Assembly: GCF_029227915.1 (NCBI RefSeq)
Contig: NC_079881.1
Coordinates: forward strand, 4,404,001 to 4,464,000
Source: Hydractinia symbiolongicarpus
Taxonomy: Eukaryota > Cnidaria > Hydrozoa > Anthoathecata > Hydractiniidae
Direction of reading: 5' to 3'
Length of the DNA stretch: 60,000 nt
The position numbers and the translations under genes were made by a program. This document shows, one piece after another, positions 1 through 13,204 of the stretch. The stretch's first letter is position 1. Each line of letters begins with the position of its first letter. The notes beneath the pieces were generated by a model that saw only the letters and a list, made by a program, of their open reading frames with translations, made no database searches and was not told the origin of the DNA.

Positions 1-374
1 AAAACTTCAAAGTTTTTAACCTGTTGTAGTTCCTGAGCGAGAAGATCGAGGTGGTCTACTTTTTCATCTGGTTCTTGGATATCATCTTCTCCTTCTTCCC
101 TATCAACACTCGTAATTTTGCCAGTAAAAATGTTTTTACTTATCCTATAGCTAGGTAATCCTCGTCTGTTTATGAGAAAAAGTTTATCAGTATCGCAAAG
201 TCGTTGAACAGTATATTTTACCTTTTCTGGACTGAATTCTTTCGACTCAACAATAATACTGTCCATATCTGCACGTTTCTTTCTTCCATGAATATTTTTA
301 ATAGATTGCAAAACGCTTTCTTCTAATGTTTCCATATCCTCGGTGTAATTTACTAAGATATCTTTAGCCGCCAT
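1..374 (-). CDS. Partial coding region running off the left edge, unknown function
   Basis: An ATG at 374 opens a frame that stays open for about 124 codons to base 1, so the gene continues outside the window. The visible protein starts MAAKDILVNYTEDME, then has a basic patch (GRKKR). Next comes a stretch that could form a small winged-helix-like fold (SPEKVKYTVQRLCDTDKLF followed by RRGLPSYRISK), and then an acidic, probably disordered linker (DREEGEDDIQEPDEK) and a helix rich in Gln and Leu. Upstream of the ATG there is no coding sequence. The product is not recognised; the winged-helix idea is only an impression from the spacing of hydrophobic residues. The ATG was chosen because it is the first in frame and the sequence before it is non-coding in character. 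Confidence 0.55.
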   Translation of the reverse strand, partial: MAAKDILVNYTEDMETLEESVLQSIKNIHGRKKRADMDSIIVESKEFSPEKVKYTVQRLCDTDKLFLINRRGLPSYRISKNIFTGKITSVDREEGEDDIQEPDEKVDHLDLLAQELQQVKNFEV

Positions 375-3300
375 CTTTCAACCTGCTGCCCGTCCTTTAA
401 ATTTACTTGCTTTAGTAACAACTTATCGCACTATATTCTGTCACGTTTGTAGCTACATATACATCCTTCATTATTAAACAAAAACATTTTCAGCAAAAAA
501 AAAACACCGACGCAAATCAAAATTACTTTGACAATTCTCGAAAGAAATATTTTTCATTGCAAACGAAAATAATGCAAATTCAGCATCGCTCACAAATAGG
601 AGTTTCAACCTGCACAAACAAGACGAACAACAGATAGAATAAATAAAATATGCCAGGGAATTGAAAAGGCTAATGTGCTAGTTAGCTATACCTATGTATA
701 ATTTTTAGATAAGCTTTATCATATGAACTTTTATTTAACATCGACTTAGAATTATACAACTTTCGCCAAAGTATTTTGATATCCGTACAAACGTAGCTGT
801 AATTTCTACAAGTAAACACAAATAAAATTTGACATTTTTCAGAGAACACCCACTGCGGTTCCTTTAATTTTTTTTCATAATCTTCCTGTGAAAATGATGA
901 TCATATTGTTGCTTCACAAACAAATATTGACCAAAATCTATAGCGCACTTACTGTAGTTCCACTGTGGCGATTTTTGATTAATTATGTCAGGTCTTATAC
1001 GTGCTTTAATTTTGTACTGTTATGTAGTAAGTATAGGTTTTTCTTTCGCGATCCTTACCCAAAACTTGACAAAGTCTGACATTTTCAAGATTTTAGAAGT
1101 ATATAACATATAACCTACCCAGCAACGTATCGACAACATATTTTGCCAAGCTAAATGATTTTCTTCCGGAGCTCCTAGAATATTACGAAAAGGAGATGGC
1201 TTCCTTTTTCGGGTTTGCGATAATTAGCATCTTCAACATGAGTAAATGAATATTAAAACAGAGAAAAAAGACAATAAATTAATAATTGATGACAGCCAAA
1301 ATTCAACTGATGACTTCAATACTTTGCTCCTCTTAATGAATTAATAAATAAGGGATGAGCTAAGCCATGGGGTAGGAAAAATTCCAAAAATTAACAAACG
1401 GATAGGAGAGCGATTATTTGGTACTATAGAGGTAGCATATAACTCTTACTTATTACAAATTAGCAAGTGGTTAGAAGCTTATGCCTCAAGCATTGTTCAC
1501 TTTTCTTAATATTTTTTTTAAGCTTTGCAGCTTCTTATATTTGCAGCTTGATGCCTCGACATTCTTAAAAAAAGGGAACTGGTAATGAAAAGATTAGTGT
1601 AGCCACATGTTCGTAATTTAGCCATACCAATGAAATAAAATGGAATTTGTTCTACGTGGCAATGCAACAGCTTAATTATCTATTAATTAATTACTTCAAT
1701 GAGTTTAATTTTGCGGTGTGGAATGTTTCAAGATGCATTGTTATCCCTCGTGAGAAGTCACTTCCTTAAACGTGTTTATTGAGGAATGAAGAACTGATTT
1801 TTATCTATTCAGTTGTAATTTACGACCACCACCTTTAATATCGTATTTTCTTTGCTCAATTGAATCTCTTGACCGTATATCATTACCTCTGTCAGACCAA
1901 TTAGAATTAAACAAAGTGTTTGAAAAATAAGGTCTTTCTGCACTGCTCTATTAGCAATTGAAGTTTAGGGAAAGTATAATGTTAATGTTATTGTTGTTAT
2001 TGTTGTTGTTGTGGTAATAGTGCTGGTGATGCTGAGGGCAGGTGATTGTAATGGAGTGTTTAAATTTTTGTTCTTACTGCTTCTGTTTTCAGGTTTTATT
2101 GCTGTTGCTGCTTTATTCGTTAGAAGTGATCCTCTAATTAAATTAACCATAAAATGAGTGGACTTTAATTTTATTTAATAGCCGAAAGTTTTGAAGAAAT
2201 AGATCATATCCTTTTATTTAATAGTCGTTATTAAATGTTTAATTGTGTTTTTTTTACCACATAATGTTTTGTGTAGTATTCACATGATGTTGCAACTTTT
2301 TGTATCAATTCTATTTTGTTTGGTGATATGTTTGCTTCAATGTTGCAGCGGCGTTAAACAACGTTTCATTTCATCTTTGTCGTCAAACAGGTAACTTAAA
2401 CTAAAATACTTTTTTCGATAATTTTAGGATGTTGTTTTTGTTATGTTGAAAAAGTTTAAAGTGTTTTTTCATTCTTCTAATTAACGCTCAGAGTTATCTT
2501 AATGTAAATGCGATTTTCGCCAAGTAGTTCTAATGTGGGACATTTTTGGCCTTTGTAATATTCCCGCTATGCAATTCATTAAAACATTCAAATGAAAATA
2601 TTCCACCTACATAACATAAAATTGTTCGGCAACCAAGCAGATTTCGAATAAAGCCGATTCATAGTTGAGGTGGATAGCATGCAGAATACCTCTAGACTTT
2701 GTCTAAACTTTCAAGCTATGTTATAATTGCGTGTTAGTGGCTTTTTGAATTCTGTGCTAAGATATGTCAAGAACTTCTGCTGTATCTCAATATAGTTCAA
2801 GTTACACTTCTTTCGAGTGTTTATTATCTGCTCCCTTTCAGCATTTAAACAAGCGACAAGCTGTAATGACACGTAGCTACTGCACACTTTAGCTAGTCAT
2901 GCCGAGCCGAATAAACACTAATTCCCACATATTTTTATGAGTTCGACAGCTAAGCTCAGACGTAAAACAAAAACGTAATAAAAATTATTATTCAAGTCCT
3001 TAGATTATAACCAAATATCATCATAAGAAACCTTTTGTATTTTATTGTTCAAAAAATCGAAAGGGTAGGTGTAAATTTCTTGTCGATAAACACACTAATC
3101 CGTGCAAAATACTTACTTTAACTAAAGAAATTAAAAATGTTTAACATTTATATTTTAATGTCCTGAAAAGTGAAAAGCACACGTGGAAAAAAAGTCAAAG
3201 AAAGGCCAACAATCTTCAGCGCTCTAAAAATAACACAGATATACATTGCTTTGTGGTTGAGAAAAAACCTTTATCAAATTAACTTTAAAATTGATATAAA

Positions 3301-6300
3301 TTTTTAAAAAAACAAATTTTAGACAATAAAACCATCCTAGATAACCACGGCATATTCTTTTATTTACAAAATTACCACAAGGTGAAAAAAAAATTTCATT
3401 GTTAATTTTGGTTAGTTAACGCTGATTGTGAAAGCCGTACGTTAGAGAGCAGCTTACAACTAGCTCCCCACAGAAGAGTTTGTCCTCAACAAGTGATTAC
3501 ATTGACAGTTTTAGGTTGAAAAAAATCGCATGAAAACAATCGCAAAAAGTATAGACGTTTGCAAGAACCAGTGGAAATTTTAAAAAAAAATTGTATAAAA
3601 TGATACCAGTCTTTACTACAGCTACGGTTCACTCATGCAATGTGAGGGAAATTGGGTACGTAATGCCGGTTTATACTTAATGAATACATTCAGAACACAG
3701 AACCAACATTAGTAACAGTGTTTAAAACACTGGCTGGCAAGTGGCTTTATCCTGTATAAATATTTGGAATAATAAGAATAATAACACGTTATGAAAAGAT
3801 CCGAGAAACTTTTATAAAAGCGAAAATTTCATTTAAAACACTATTGGAATAACAAATTTCAATTAGTAAAATTCTCGGTTATTACAATTCTTTTTGCGCA
3901 ACATTTTTGTTATCATTTGCTTACTTGTTGCGTGATCACACCAAAAAGAATTCCATTACCTTTGAATTGCAAGATTATTGCAACAAGACGTCTTTATATT
4001 GTCGTTAAAAAGATTTTAAGGAAATGAGTCATGTGTCAGTTTCACTTTAGAGTATTTGTGGCGAGAAAATAATAATTTAATTTTAAGAGCCCTTATAATC
4101 TACAATCCATTTTCATAAATCGACCATAGAAGAAAAACTGAAACTGGAAAGGTCTCAGGTACTGAAAATTGGAACTGAAGGAAAAATATTTTAAGAACAA
4201 AATGTCCTTTCATGAATTTTCTTCTTTATTGATAAATAACTTCTCTAATTTAAAAAAGAAATTTAAAGTGTTTTATTGATTGGTATTATTTTATCTAAAC
4301 GCAAATATGAAAAGTACAAAAAAATACCAAGGACATATAAACAGGTAAAAACCCGAAAACGTTGTTACGTTTGTTTTGAAGGTGTTGCAAAAACATAAGT
4401 AACAATGTTCAGAACACTAAATATTTAATCTGTGTCTTCTTCCTCAAAGCAAAATAGAAAATATTAGACACAAACTAAAACTAAAAAAGAAAAAAATTCT
4501 TGTTTCGCCTTTGAGTGAAATTTCATCTTACGTATTAAAAAAGAAAATACAAACAATAAGTGACATACAGCACAATTAGACAGTTTTTGAACATTCATTG
4601 TTTATTGCACTTCTTAATAACAATCTACTTGTTTTATGAAAGTGCGTTCATAATGTATTGGTATGTCGTCATTGCTGTTGCTATTTGTCATTAGTCGTGA
4701 TTGTGCTTTTGAGTTATTTTTCATTCGAAGTTGGTCAAGAATATGCATTGTCATGTTAATCGAATTTCGGAAAGGAATACCGTTTCGTCCCATCACCAAT
4801 ATTTCAATTTCCCTGGGAAGTTTTTAAACTCTGTGGCTATTTCAATGTTAGTTAAACTTTAATTATTCGATTTTCAGTTTTACCAACATTGTTTCAAAAT
4901 GCAAATTATCCGCCCGTCAAAGTTTCTTTTAAGATATTTCACTCGTCTATTATTTTACATCCGTGATCATTGACAATATTATTTAGTTAGGCATTTGCTA
5001 ATGTGACAATCATTGCTTAGATAGGAACTGAGATAGAACTTAGCAACAAAAATAGAAATGATGTGGATTTTATTTTTGGCTACATCATTGATTTTTGTGT
5101 GTAACCATGCCATGCTCTTGGGAACACTTTCTTTGTCGAATAACGTTTAAGAATACATTAAATTTATTTTTAGTGCTTTTGCTTTGGCTATAATTTGTTG
5201 TTGTGTCCCACGAAGTTGGATAAAGAGAGTAGCGTTTTTACTGTTATACTATATTACATTGGATTTCATACTAAAACAAAACGAAAAAAAAACATCGTTC
5301 CCTAAAATAGGTCATAACCCAGGTCATAATTTTAGGTAAATTTGGGTAGACTTCGGTATATATGGTTTGAACAGAAGTTTCATTCTGAGTACTTCCGACT
5401 CAATGTACAATATTTTTCTTTTCATTAATGTAAAATGATTACCATTCCATTTATATATTACAAAAACTTCGTCTTTTTCCTCAACAGCGTTAAACTCTTC
5501 ATGTTCGTCTGCGTCGTCATCACCAACATGACCATATTTCACATGACCTTCAAATGCAATACAGATACGATTTTTAGCATCTGTAGCGTAATCCTGTGTC
5601 ATACATGATAAAAAAGGTAACACAAACTCGATACTGTAGGTAGAACTCCTACTGCTTTATCATTAAAACCACTCCAGGTAGACGTACATTTTAACCTGTC
5701 TTATTTTACTTAAACAAACATTGCTACTGCATAGATTATTTGCGGCAGCTTTACAACCGTATTATGCTTTGAGCAGATTGGTTTGTGCAATGTCTTTATC
5801 TGTTGGTATTCTAATTCTAGAATATTGCAGCCAAATTTGATGTTTACTTGAGCATTCTCTATTTGAATTTTTATAGAAACCTTTTCTAATAGAAAGTTAA
5901 AAATTCAATATAAATCAAGGTCTGTTGCAATCGACCTCCGCGAAAATCAGGGTTTTAACAGTGACCTTTTATTGTATTTCAATTTTATTTTATGGCTTGT
6001 CATCTGAATAAAAATTCACCTAATCACTGTTATTACGATCACGTCGTTTTGTCTCCATTTTAATGTTTTGATCTCTTCAATTGAACCTCTTTGATCTTTG
6101 CACAGCTATACTGTTGGTGTACAACCATGCTTTTTTCTCCGACATGCTATACATTCCAAAAAGATGCATGTTGAGCATTAACGAGTTTTAGAATAAATAG
6201 GTAACCGTTGCAACTGTCTTTAGCTAAAATGAATTGTTCAAAGATGACTATTTTTTAATACGAAGCAACTACGATGTATGATTTCACCTTATTTTCTACG

Positions 6301-8707
6301 TATGTTAAAACTTTCCCGATATTTTTGGTAAATATTTTCATTAAAGAATAAAAAAAAATGGACATACGTTTTAATTAACTAATTGTTTCCACAATATTTA
6401 AATGTACTGATTTGATAGAGTCAGGAAGAGGTTTGTGAGAAATTGAATTTACTAAGAAGTATCCTTTAAACAAGCCGCTAACATTTATAGATTCTTCAAC
6501 TACACCAGATAAATTGAATTAAAAATAACTTAGCAAGTCGCCATGTGAATTGGAGTGTTTGCTTTCTTACAAATAAACATATGAGAATTCGGTTCCCACT
6601 TTTGCATTTTCTAACACCAGATATCTTAATCGATAATTGTTATGTGGGAACATAATGGCTGCGTTATAATTGCTTCCTTCGGAACAGTTATCACATTTCA
6701 AGGATTGGTAAGTGAAAATGATATGTTATGAAACTAACGGACAACTTTTTAATTACAATCAGGGACGCATAATTATCACAGCCTATTTTAATTACTTAAT
6801 TAGAATTATTCATAATTAAATAAATTTAAATTTATGACACATTCGTTATGATTTTTGACATTAGATTCGTTATCATTTTGAGTCCTGATCATTTCGGTTA
6901 AAAAAGTATCCTCAGTGCACAACTTCCATACATGACAAATGACACTTTACCTTGTGGTAATATGGCTATTAACAAATATTAATGAAGAAATATAATGTAA
7001 TTTGTGTTCTATAATCAAAAGTTGCTTTTAATCCGAGCAAAGCTTGGGCCTTTATGTATGTAGCCTTTATAAGCACCTGAAAATTCTCGAGTATATTTAA
7101 CAAACTTAACAATATTTTCAACTTTTAAATTACGCTTATAGTTATCTGTAGATATAGGCTACACCATTGTACATACTATATATGTAACGAGCCTGAAAAT
7201 ACTTCAGGCAACATTTAAACAAAACAGATTTCTTCCTTTTATCTTTGTGGAAATACGGATACTTTTCCCACCATATCTCAGTAATTTATCAGCTCCTATG
7301 ATTCTACAAGCGTTATCATTAGAGACGTTTCATCTTTGGCATTTATGTAGCACTATTATCATAATTTAACTGCAAATTTGAAACACGTTTGTGAATGTGT
7401 TTCAAAAGTTGTTGTAAGGCCAATGATACAAATAAAAAGGACCAATTGAGGTATTTTGCCTGACCAATTGGGAAGAAGGTATTAGAGGTCCAAACTGTTT
7501 CGCAAACAAAAAGTTATTGTCTATGTGGCAGATAAACACTGAAGCACTTTGTTTCTCAGCTAATGCTGAATCATGTTTATGTATCCTTTAAACAATGAAT
7601 TGTTATCAAATTAAAATTTGGTTTCTTATCATGAACAATCTTAAGTGATTTGTTAAGTAAACAAGATGGTTTAGAACCTTGATTATAGTTGAATCATTTG
7701 CTCGTTAAAACAAAGGAAGATTCGTGAAGCAAATTAGATTGTTCTTAAATTTAGACCTACGGCATCAATTTCATGTCAAAATTGTTTTGATCAAGTTTTG
7801 GAATAATTTTTCCTGATGTCACTCAACTTGGATTTTCCCACAAAAATGTGCCAAATTTTTTTATGTTTTAAGAATAAAAATTCATTTAATTAGTGCCTAT
7901 CTTAAATACCTTGGCAAACCTATGTACAGTTTCACGTCAGTGATATCACTTCATTATATAATACATATTAAATTTTTCTTTGGAAAGCAAAAGCTTGCCA
8001 GTATCACAGCATTTACGATTAAAAATGCAAACTTCTAAATCATATTTAGATGCGAAATGCTAAATATGATGTTTTCATAGTGAATCACAAAAGACAAAAG
8101 TAGTTTTACTCTGTTAATTCTTTGATAAAGGTAAAGAAACATGAGAGAAAAATTAACAAATCATCTATTTATGTAAACAAGTGAAGGAAAACATATAAAA
8201 TACGTTTCCAATTTGTTCTTTTTTTGATTTATTTGTTTTAATAATTTGCATTCAACGTAGCTGTCTATACATGTAAAATTACAGTTGTCAATCAACCTGA
8301 TTTATCATGAACAATAACACAATCTACAGCAATCTACCTTGTTGCTTCACTATTGATCTCGTTTTTTATTTTTTCAATATGCTATTATCTACTTCAGAAA
8401 CCTTCACGGAAATAGTTGTCAACAAATCATTTCTCTCAAATTGGGACTTGATGTCAAAATATGTTAATAAGTTTTAAAAATATCAATTTAATAGCCTTCC
8501 GAATGTTACAGCGCTTAAATGAAAACCGCGTCGTCTATTGTCAATTATGAAAATTAATGACGGTATTACTGATGCGTTCAATACCTCTATACATCCTGAT
8601 AGAATGTTAATTGTGATATTTTTGAATACGTTATAGAGCAGTTGTAACATTTCATGATATGCTACAGTTAGTGGAACTGTGAATCAAGCAGACGAGAGCT
8701 TTGGAAA
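375..8707. other. Long gene-free AT-rich stretch
   Basis: No gene is supported here. It is AT-rich single-copy-looking DNA with A and T runs and a TTG/TTA-rich microsatellite near 1980-2030. One short coding-like fragment at 5324-5636 on the minus strand is listed separately. No terminal inverted repeats, tRNA or tandem array were seen by eye. Confidence 0.5.
5324..5636 (-). pseudogene. Isolated coding fragment, possibly the end of an OTU-like protease
   Basis: On the minus strand a possible splice acceptor (cctacag) is followed at once by an open frame reading IEFVLPFLSCMTQDY and then about 85 more residues to a stop at 5324. The middle is acidic (GDDDADEHEE) and the later part contains YKWNGNHFTLM. 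A Gly-Asn-His aromatic motif near the C-terminus is what the catalytic His strand of OTU-type cysteine proteases looks like, but the Asp-Cys catalytic loop is absent here and no upstream exon was found. It is best read as an orphan terminal exon or a relic of a mobile element. The OTU assignment is weak. Confidence 0.25.
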
Positions 8708-11437
8708 ATGAATAATAAATACGCTTTGGCATTCATTGCTGCAATTTTGGTACAAGGAATTTTGGCAAGAAATAAATCAGGTAAGACATTTGTGGCCGTG
8801 GTTTTAGCGAATTTGATAGTGTCCATAAAATCTTTGTTTTTATTTCTATTTCTTTATTTGTTTGTTTATCTTCCTCTTTTGTTTCTTACTTTGTCTTACC
8901 TTATGCTTGTTTTTCACATTTTCACAATCTACGTTCAAACAGTATACTAATACCTGTAATTTCAAAGAAAAGTATACAGCTCTAAATTTTTTCTTTAACC
9001 TTTTCCAATTACTTCTTCTCCTAGCAACCGTTGACAATTTTATTCTGTATTTTAGTTTCTATTTTCGCTCGTTCTGTTGGTTGCCGTGACAAATGCGTCG
9101 ACTGCCGATCGTATGCACGAGTCAATGACGTCACATATACACATAACCATCCTGGACTTCGTATAGTTGCTGTTAATAGCAAGACTGGAAACATTGACAA
9201 AAGTGGAAATTTTCAAAACATAAAATTCATAGATGGCAGAGAAAAGTTAAAACTGTTTCTAAAAACTATCAAACCACGGTCACTTGTCGTTATGACAATG
9301 CATACAATGTGCTCTTCAAATAATGCAAATTGGTATAACTTCATACAGAAAAACTCAAATTTAACCTTAAAAAGCTTAAAAGCTGACTCATATGAAACAG
9401 CTGTTGTTATCACATGTCAGCAGGAGTGTCCACATGGTTCGTACTCGCAAAAGATTCCATTTTACCGATTCGAAGAAGCCGGCTATGGACCGTTGCAAGA
9501 ATATGCTAACATAACATTGTTTTTAGGTAAGAATCCATTTTCATGTTTATCAGCTACACTTACCTTTAAAGTTAAATGCAAAACTTAGGACTAAAATTCT
9601 CTCTTAATTTGTAGCAAAATTCGTTAAACTAGTTATCGTAGTTGCAAAACAAGAAAAAATGATTTTGACCACTAATATTTTTATTAGGGTTAAGATAAAA
9701 TCTTATTTCCATAATGGAGCTATGCTACTCCTGCGTCCTAATAAGTCAAACGTTTGAAGGGAAGGTTAGCTGTTGTTGCTGTTGCTCTTTTTTCGATTTT
9801 GTTTTTGTTGTTGTTGTTATTTGAAATTGTTGGCTGTATGTGTCATGAGGCCATTAAAATATCCACTGCATGATATGTGACGATTATACAGCATTGATAG
9901 AACATTACAATCATATGTGGTTGCTTTTATATTACGTCAAGCAATTAAGTAAGTTGACATGTCTGACACGAGACTAATTTCTTGGATACGTAGAACAAAG
10001 ATATGTGTTTAAATGCCAACTTGAAACGCTCGAAAATGAAAGATCCTTTTAGCTGTTAAGACGATGCTATCAAAACAGCACTTCCTGTTTTTGAATTTAA
10101 GAAATTTGATGCATGCAGACAAAGGTTTTTGACAGAGCTTTTACATACTGTTCACCATAATACCCAAGCTAATAACATCCAAAGAAGTTGCATTGTTTTC
10201 CCCATAAATTAACAAAACATGCATCTTTTAATAAACTAGAGATAAATTAATCTTTCCATTCGCGTCATAATGTACTAAAGTTTAAAGCAGCTTTTAGGGC
10301 ATAATCAAAATACACAAAAAAAAACATTGAAAAACCCCCAAAATTTTATTCTATATAAATTATGTGCTCATTAAATAGCTCATATCATTCTTAATTTTTT
10401 TTAATCTCCTTTATGTCATAATGATGTCAACGCGTGTCATACTCATTCTCTTACTTCAAATTTTTTCAGATAACGTTCCAAAGACGTCATTGCAAAAAAC
10501 GAAAGAAGAAGAACATACCAACTTATTTATCATCATCGGATCACTTTCGGCATTATGTTTTCTAATCATAACTATAACAGCAGGGTGTTTCTGCTATAAA
10601 CAATATCGAGCAAAAGCTATAACCAGACCGCCCAAAGTCGAAGAACCCATAAAAATAAATGGAAAAATAAAAAACTGGTTACGTCAGAAGAACCAAGATG
10701 AAATAAATAAAGAAATAAGTAAATCGAACGCTAGCGAGACTGGTCGAAAAGAATTTGATAACAGAGGGTACCGTGGTGATGTAGTAAGATTTTCCATAAC
10801 ATCGTTAGATACGTTTAGTACCTTTCAAACGATAGATCGTCCACGGAAGAGTTTTCCAAACCACGACGAAAGAGTTTATGAACAAACGCAAGACAATAAC
10901 ACAGATAGGCAATCACAAGCATCGATTACAAGCGCCATGCAAATCCAAGAACAAAGTATTTACTTAGAACCAGTAGAACAAAACGATTCGAATAGAAGAA
11001 GTGTTCGTCTGTACTCGAGGCTGAAAGACGCCTTAGCATCCAACAGAGAAAGTAAAACTTTAGATAATCTTGATACCAACACAGCGAGATATGAGCCAAG
11101 TTCTAGTTTCCAATTATTTTATTCAAAAGACAACATAAAGGCTATCAAGCCTGACACTTTAGCGTTCGCTGAATATCTTAAAGTTGAAAGACACGGTCCA
11201 ATGTACAAAAAACCCTCAAATGCATTAAAACATGATCCGCCCACCCACATTCCTGAGAGTGTCCCTTATAAGCAAGAACAACCTGAAGAAGTTCATGATT
11301 ACGAACTACCATGCAGCCAAAATAGTTTTGATTTAAGTGATTTAGAAGTAGGAAAGGAACTTAGCTGTACTTCACTGCCGGGACCACACACATCAGAAGC
11401 GTATGGGAAGTTAGTTATTAATGCAACTAAATTTTAA
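8708..11437 (+). CDS. Single-pass membrane protein with ILEI/PANDER (FAM3-type) ectodomain
   Basis: Three exons join with matching phases: 8708-8780, 9056-9526 and 10470-11437 (1512 nt, 503 residues). Exon 1 is a signal peptide (MNNKYALAFIAAILVQGILA). Exon 2 starts with a Cys cluster (C34, C38, C41) and then carries an ILEI/PANDER fold signature: GLRIVAVNSKTGN, a following Asp-Gly, KLKLFLKTIKPRSLVVMTMHT. The family includes secreted FAM3 proteins and the ectodomains of hyaluronan-binding proteins. Exon 3 gives a transmembrane helix (about residues 200-222, LFIIIGSLSALCFLIITITA), a Cys/Tyr/Lys stop-transfer flank and a long hydrophilic cytoplasmic tail of about 280 residues without a known domain. 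Both introns are phase 1, so exon 2 is a symmetric 1-1 module, typical of shuffled extracellular domains. A polyadenylation signal (AATAAA) lies near 11466. The domain call is from motif spacing, not a search; the ligand is unknown. Confidence 0.8.
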
Positions 11438-13204
11438 TTAGATTCCCCAATATTTTAATTTTGTGAATAAAACACAATTTAATAAAAAACAGTTTATAAA
11501 TTTGTAACAGTGAATTTCTAACAAATATGCCTCAATAACTATTGATCACCCTTTAATTAGGGAGTTATTTTCAAACACTATCCGATACTTATGGTTAAAT
11601 GGGCTACAACTAGTTGTTCATGATTCAACCACTATAGGACACAAATAACTAAAGTCGCACAAATAAATACTCATTTTTTATGATGAGCTCTTTATTCAAA
11701 ACTTCGATTTTAGAGTAACTTTATTTATAAGTAATTTTATCTGCTTTATGTGAAATGGTTTCCAACTCTTCGATTTATTGAAGATTATCCATGACTAAAT
11801 TAATTAAACAAAGCAATTTTTTGTTCTCCTTTTTTCGTTGTTATTTTGTTTCTAATGTTTTGCTATCTAATAATTATTTCTTTTTTGAATTATTTTTGGA
11901 GGCCTTTCAGCCATAAATCGGGATAAAAAATCAGTGGATGTAAAAATTTCGTTTTTTATAGTTAAACATCTTAGGAGTACTACTCTATATTTGCAGTGTT
12001 TTATATTTGTAGTTAAATGTAAAAATGTATTTATTAATTGCTAAAAAAATCTTAGATCAGTTTAACTCTTGCTTTCTTTATAGTTTTTCTTTAAATAATA
12101 TAAAAGATATGAACGTGTGTGAGTGCGAGACACAAAGCGATTGGATAGAGTAATTACACTTGTGAAAGAAAGTGCAAATATTTATTTTGTTGCTTATTAT
12201 AATATTCTAAACAAACAAAACTTGCTTCATCAGAAGTAAAAGCTTTCACTAATCTCACAAAAATTCATCAAAATATTCCAAAATAAAATGACATGATAAA
12301 AGGCATTGTCATGCTCCTGGAAACTGTTGTTTAGCCCGAAAGAAATGGATAATGCAGTGGGATATACAAGCATCACAAAAAAATTTTAATGTCCATGTCT
12401 AGTTACTAAACATTTCGAGCTGCGACTGAGACCGTTTTAATGAAAGCCAGGCTTTATTACTCAAGACTATGTTTTAATACATGTATAATTGTATATAATA
12501 TATGCTACCACAAATTGTTCATAAAATATTTACACTTGTTATAAACACACATACTCCAGAGCTCGCGTACCATGGAGAGAGGGAGGAATGATAGATAGAA
12601 TAGAATGCGTGTCAAAAGTGATCATAAGTATCGGGCTAACTGGAGAATAAGCGGTTATAAAAAACCCACAGAACAGCAACGAACAAGTATTGTAATTTCG
12701 TCAATAAAACAATATGTAATCAAAATACAGTTTATGAATTTAATTGAAGCCAGCCTTCATTACACAAGACGATGTTTTAATATATGTATAATTGTATATA
12801 ATATATTCTACTCCAGACTGCTTATAAAATATGTACACTTGTTATATAAACACACATACTTCAGAGCCCGCCTACCATGGAGAGAGGGAGAAAAAGCAGA
12901 TAGAATGCGCGTCAAAAATAATCATTAGTATTAGTCTAGCTGGAGAATAAGCGGTTATAAAATAACCCCACAGAACAGCAACGAACAAATTGAGTTGACA
13001 ATTAACAAAACACTAACATCTTCGTATGAAATACAACGAGAAAAATAGGACTGTTAGTTCGACATCAAAACATGCTTAAAAAATAGTGTAGCTACATATT
13101 GTGAATATAACACTGCGCTCTATAAAAGCATTAAGCAGTTGTCATATATATATTTAGATGCTGACTAACAGATACATTCATGATAATCATTTCATTTGCT
13201 TCTG
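11438..13204. other. Intergenic region between convergent genes, with a tandem duplication
   Basis: Lies between the 3' ends of the ILEI-like gene and the dehydratase gene. AT-rich and non-coding. Its one clear structure is the ~304-bp duplication at 12437-12990, listed separately. Confidence 0.5.
12437..12990. repeat. Two diverged tandem copies of a ~304-bp unit
   Basis: The segment that begins with a GCC-AG-GC(C)TT motif followed by tgtataattgtatataata, then ccatggagagaggga and ggagaataagcggttataaaa, and ends in gaacagcaacgaacaa, occurs twice in direct orientation. The gaacagcaacgaacaa landmark is at 12669 and 12973, giving a period of about 304 bp. The copies differ by scattered substitutions and small indels, so the duplication is not recent. 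Open frames within it are not conserved between the copies. Confidence 0.75.

Noticed and set aside
8708-8950. 80-residue open frame
   Set aside because: Its end reads through the donor at 8781 into intron sequence; only the first 24 codons are exon.
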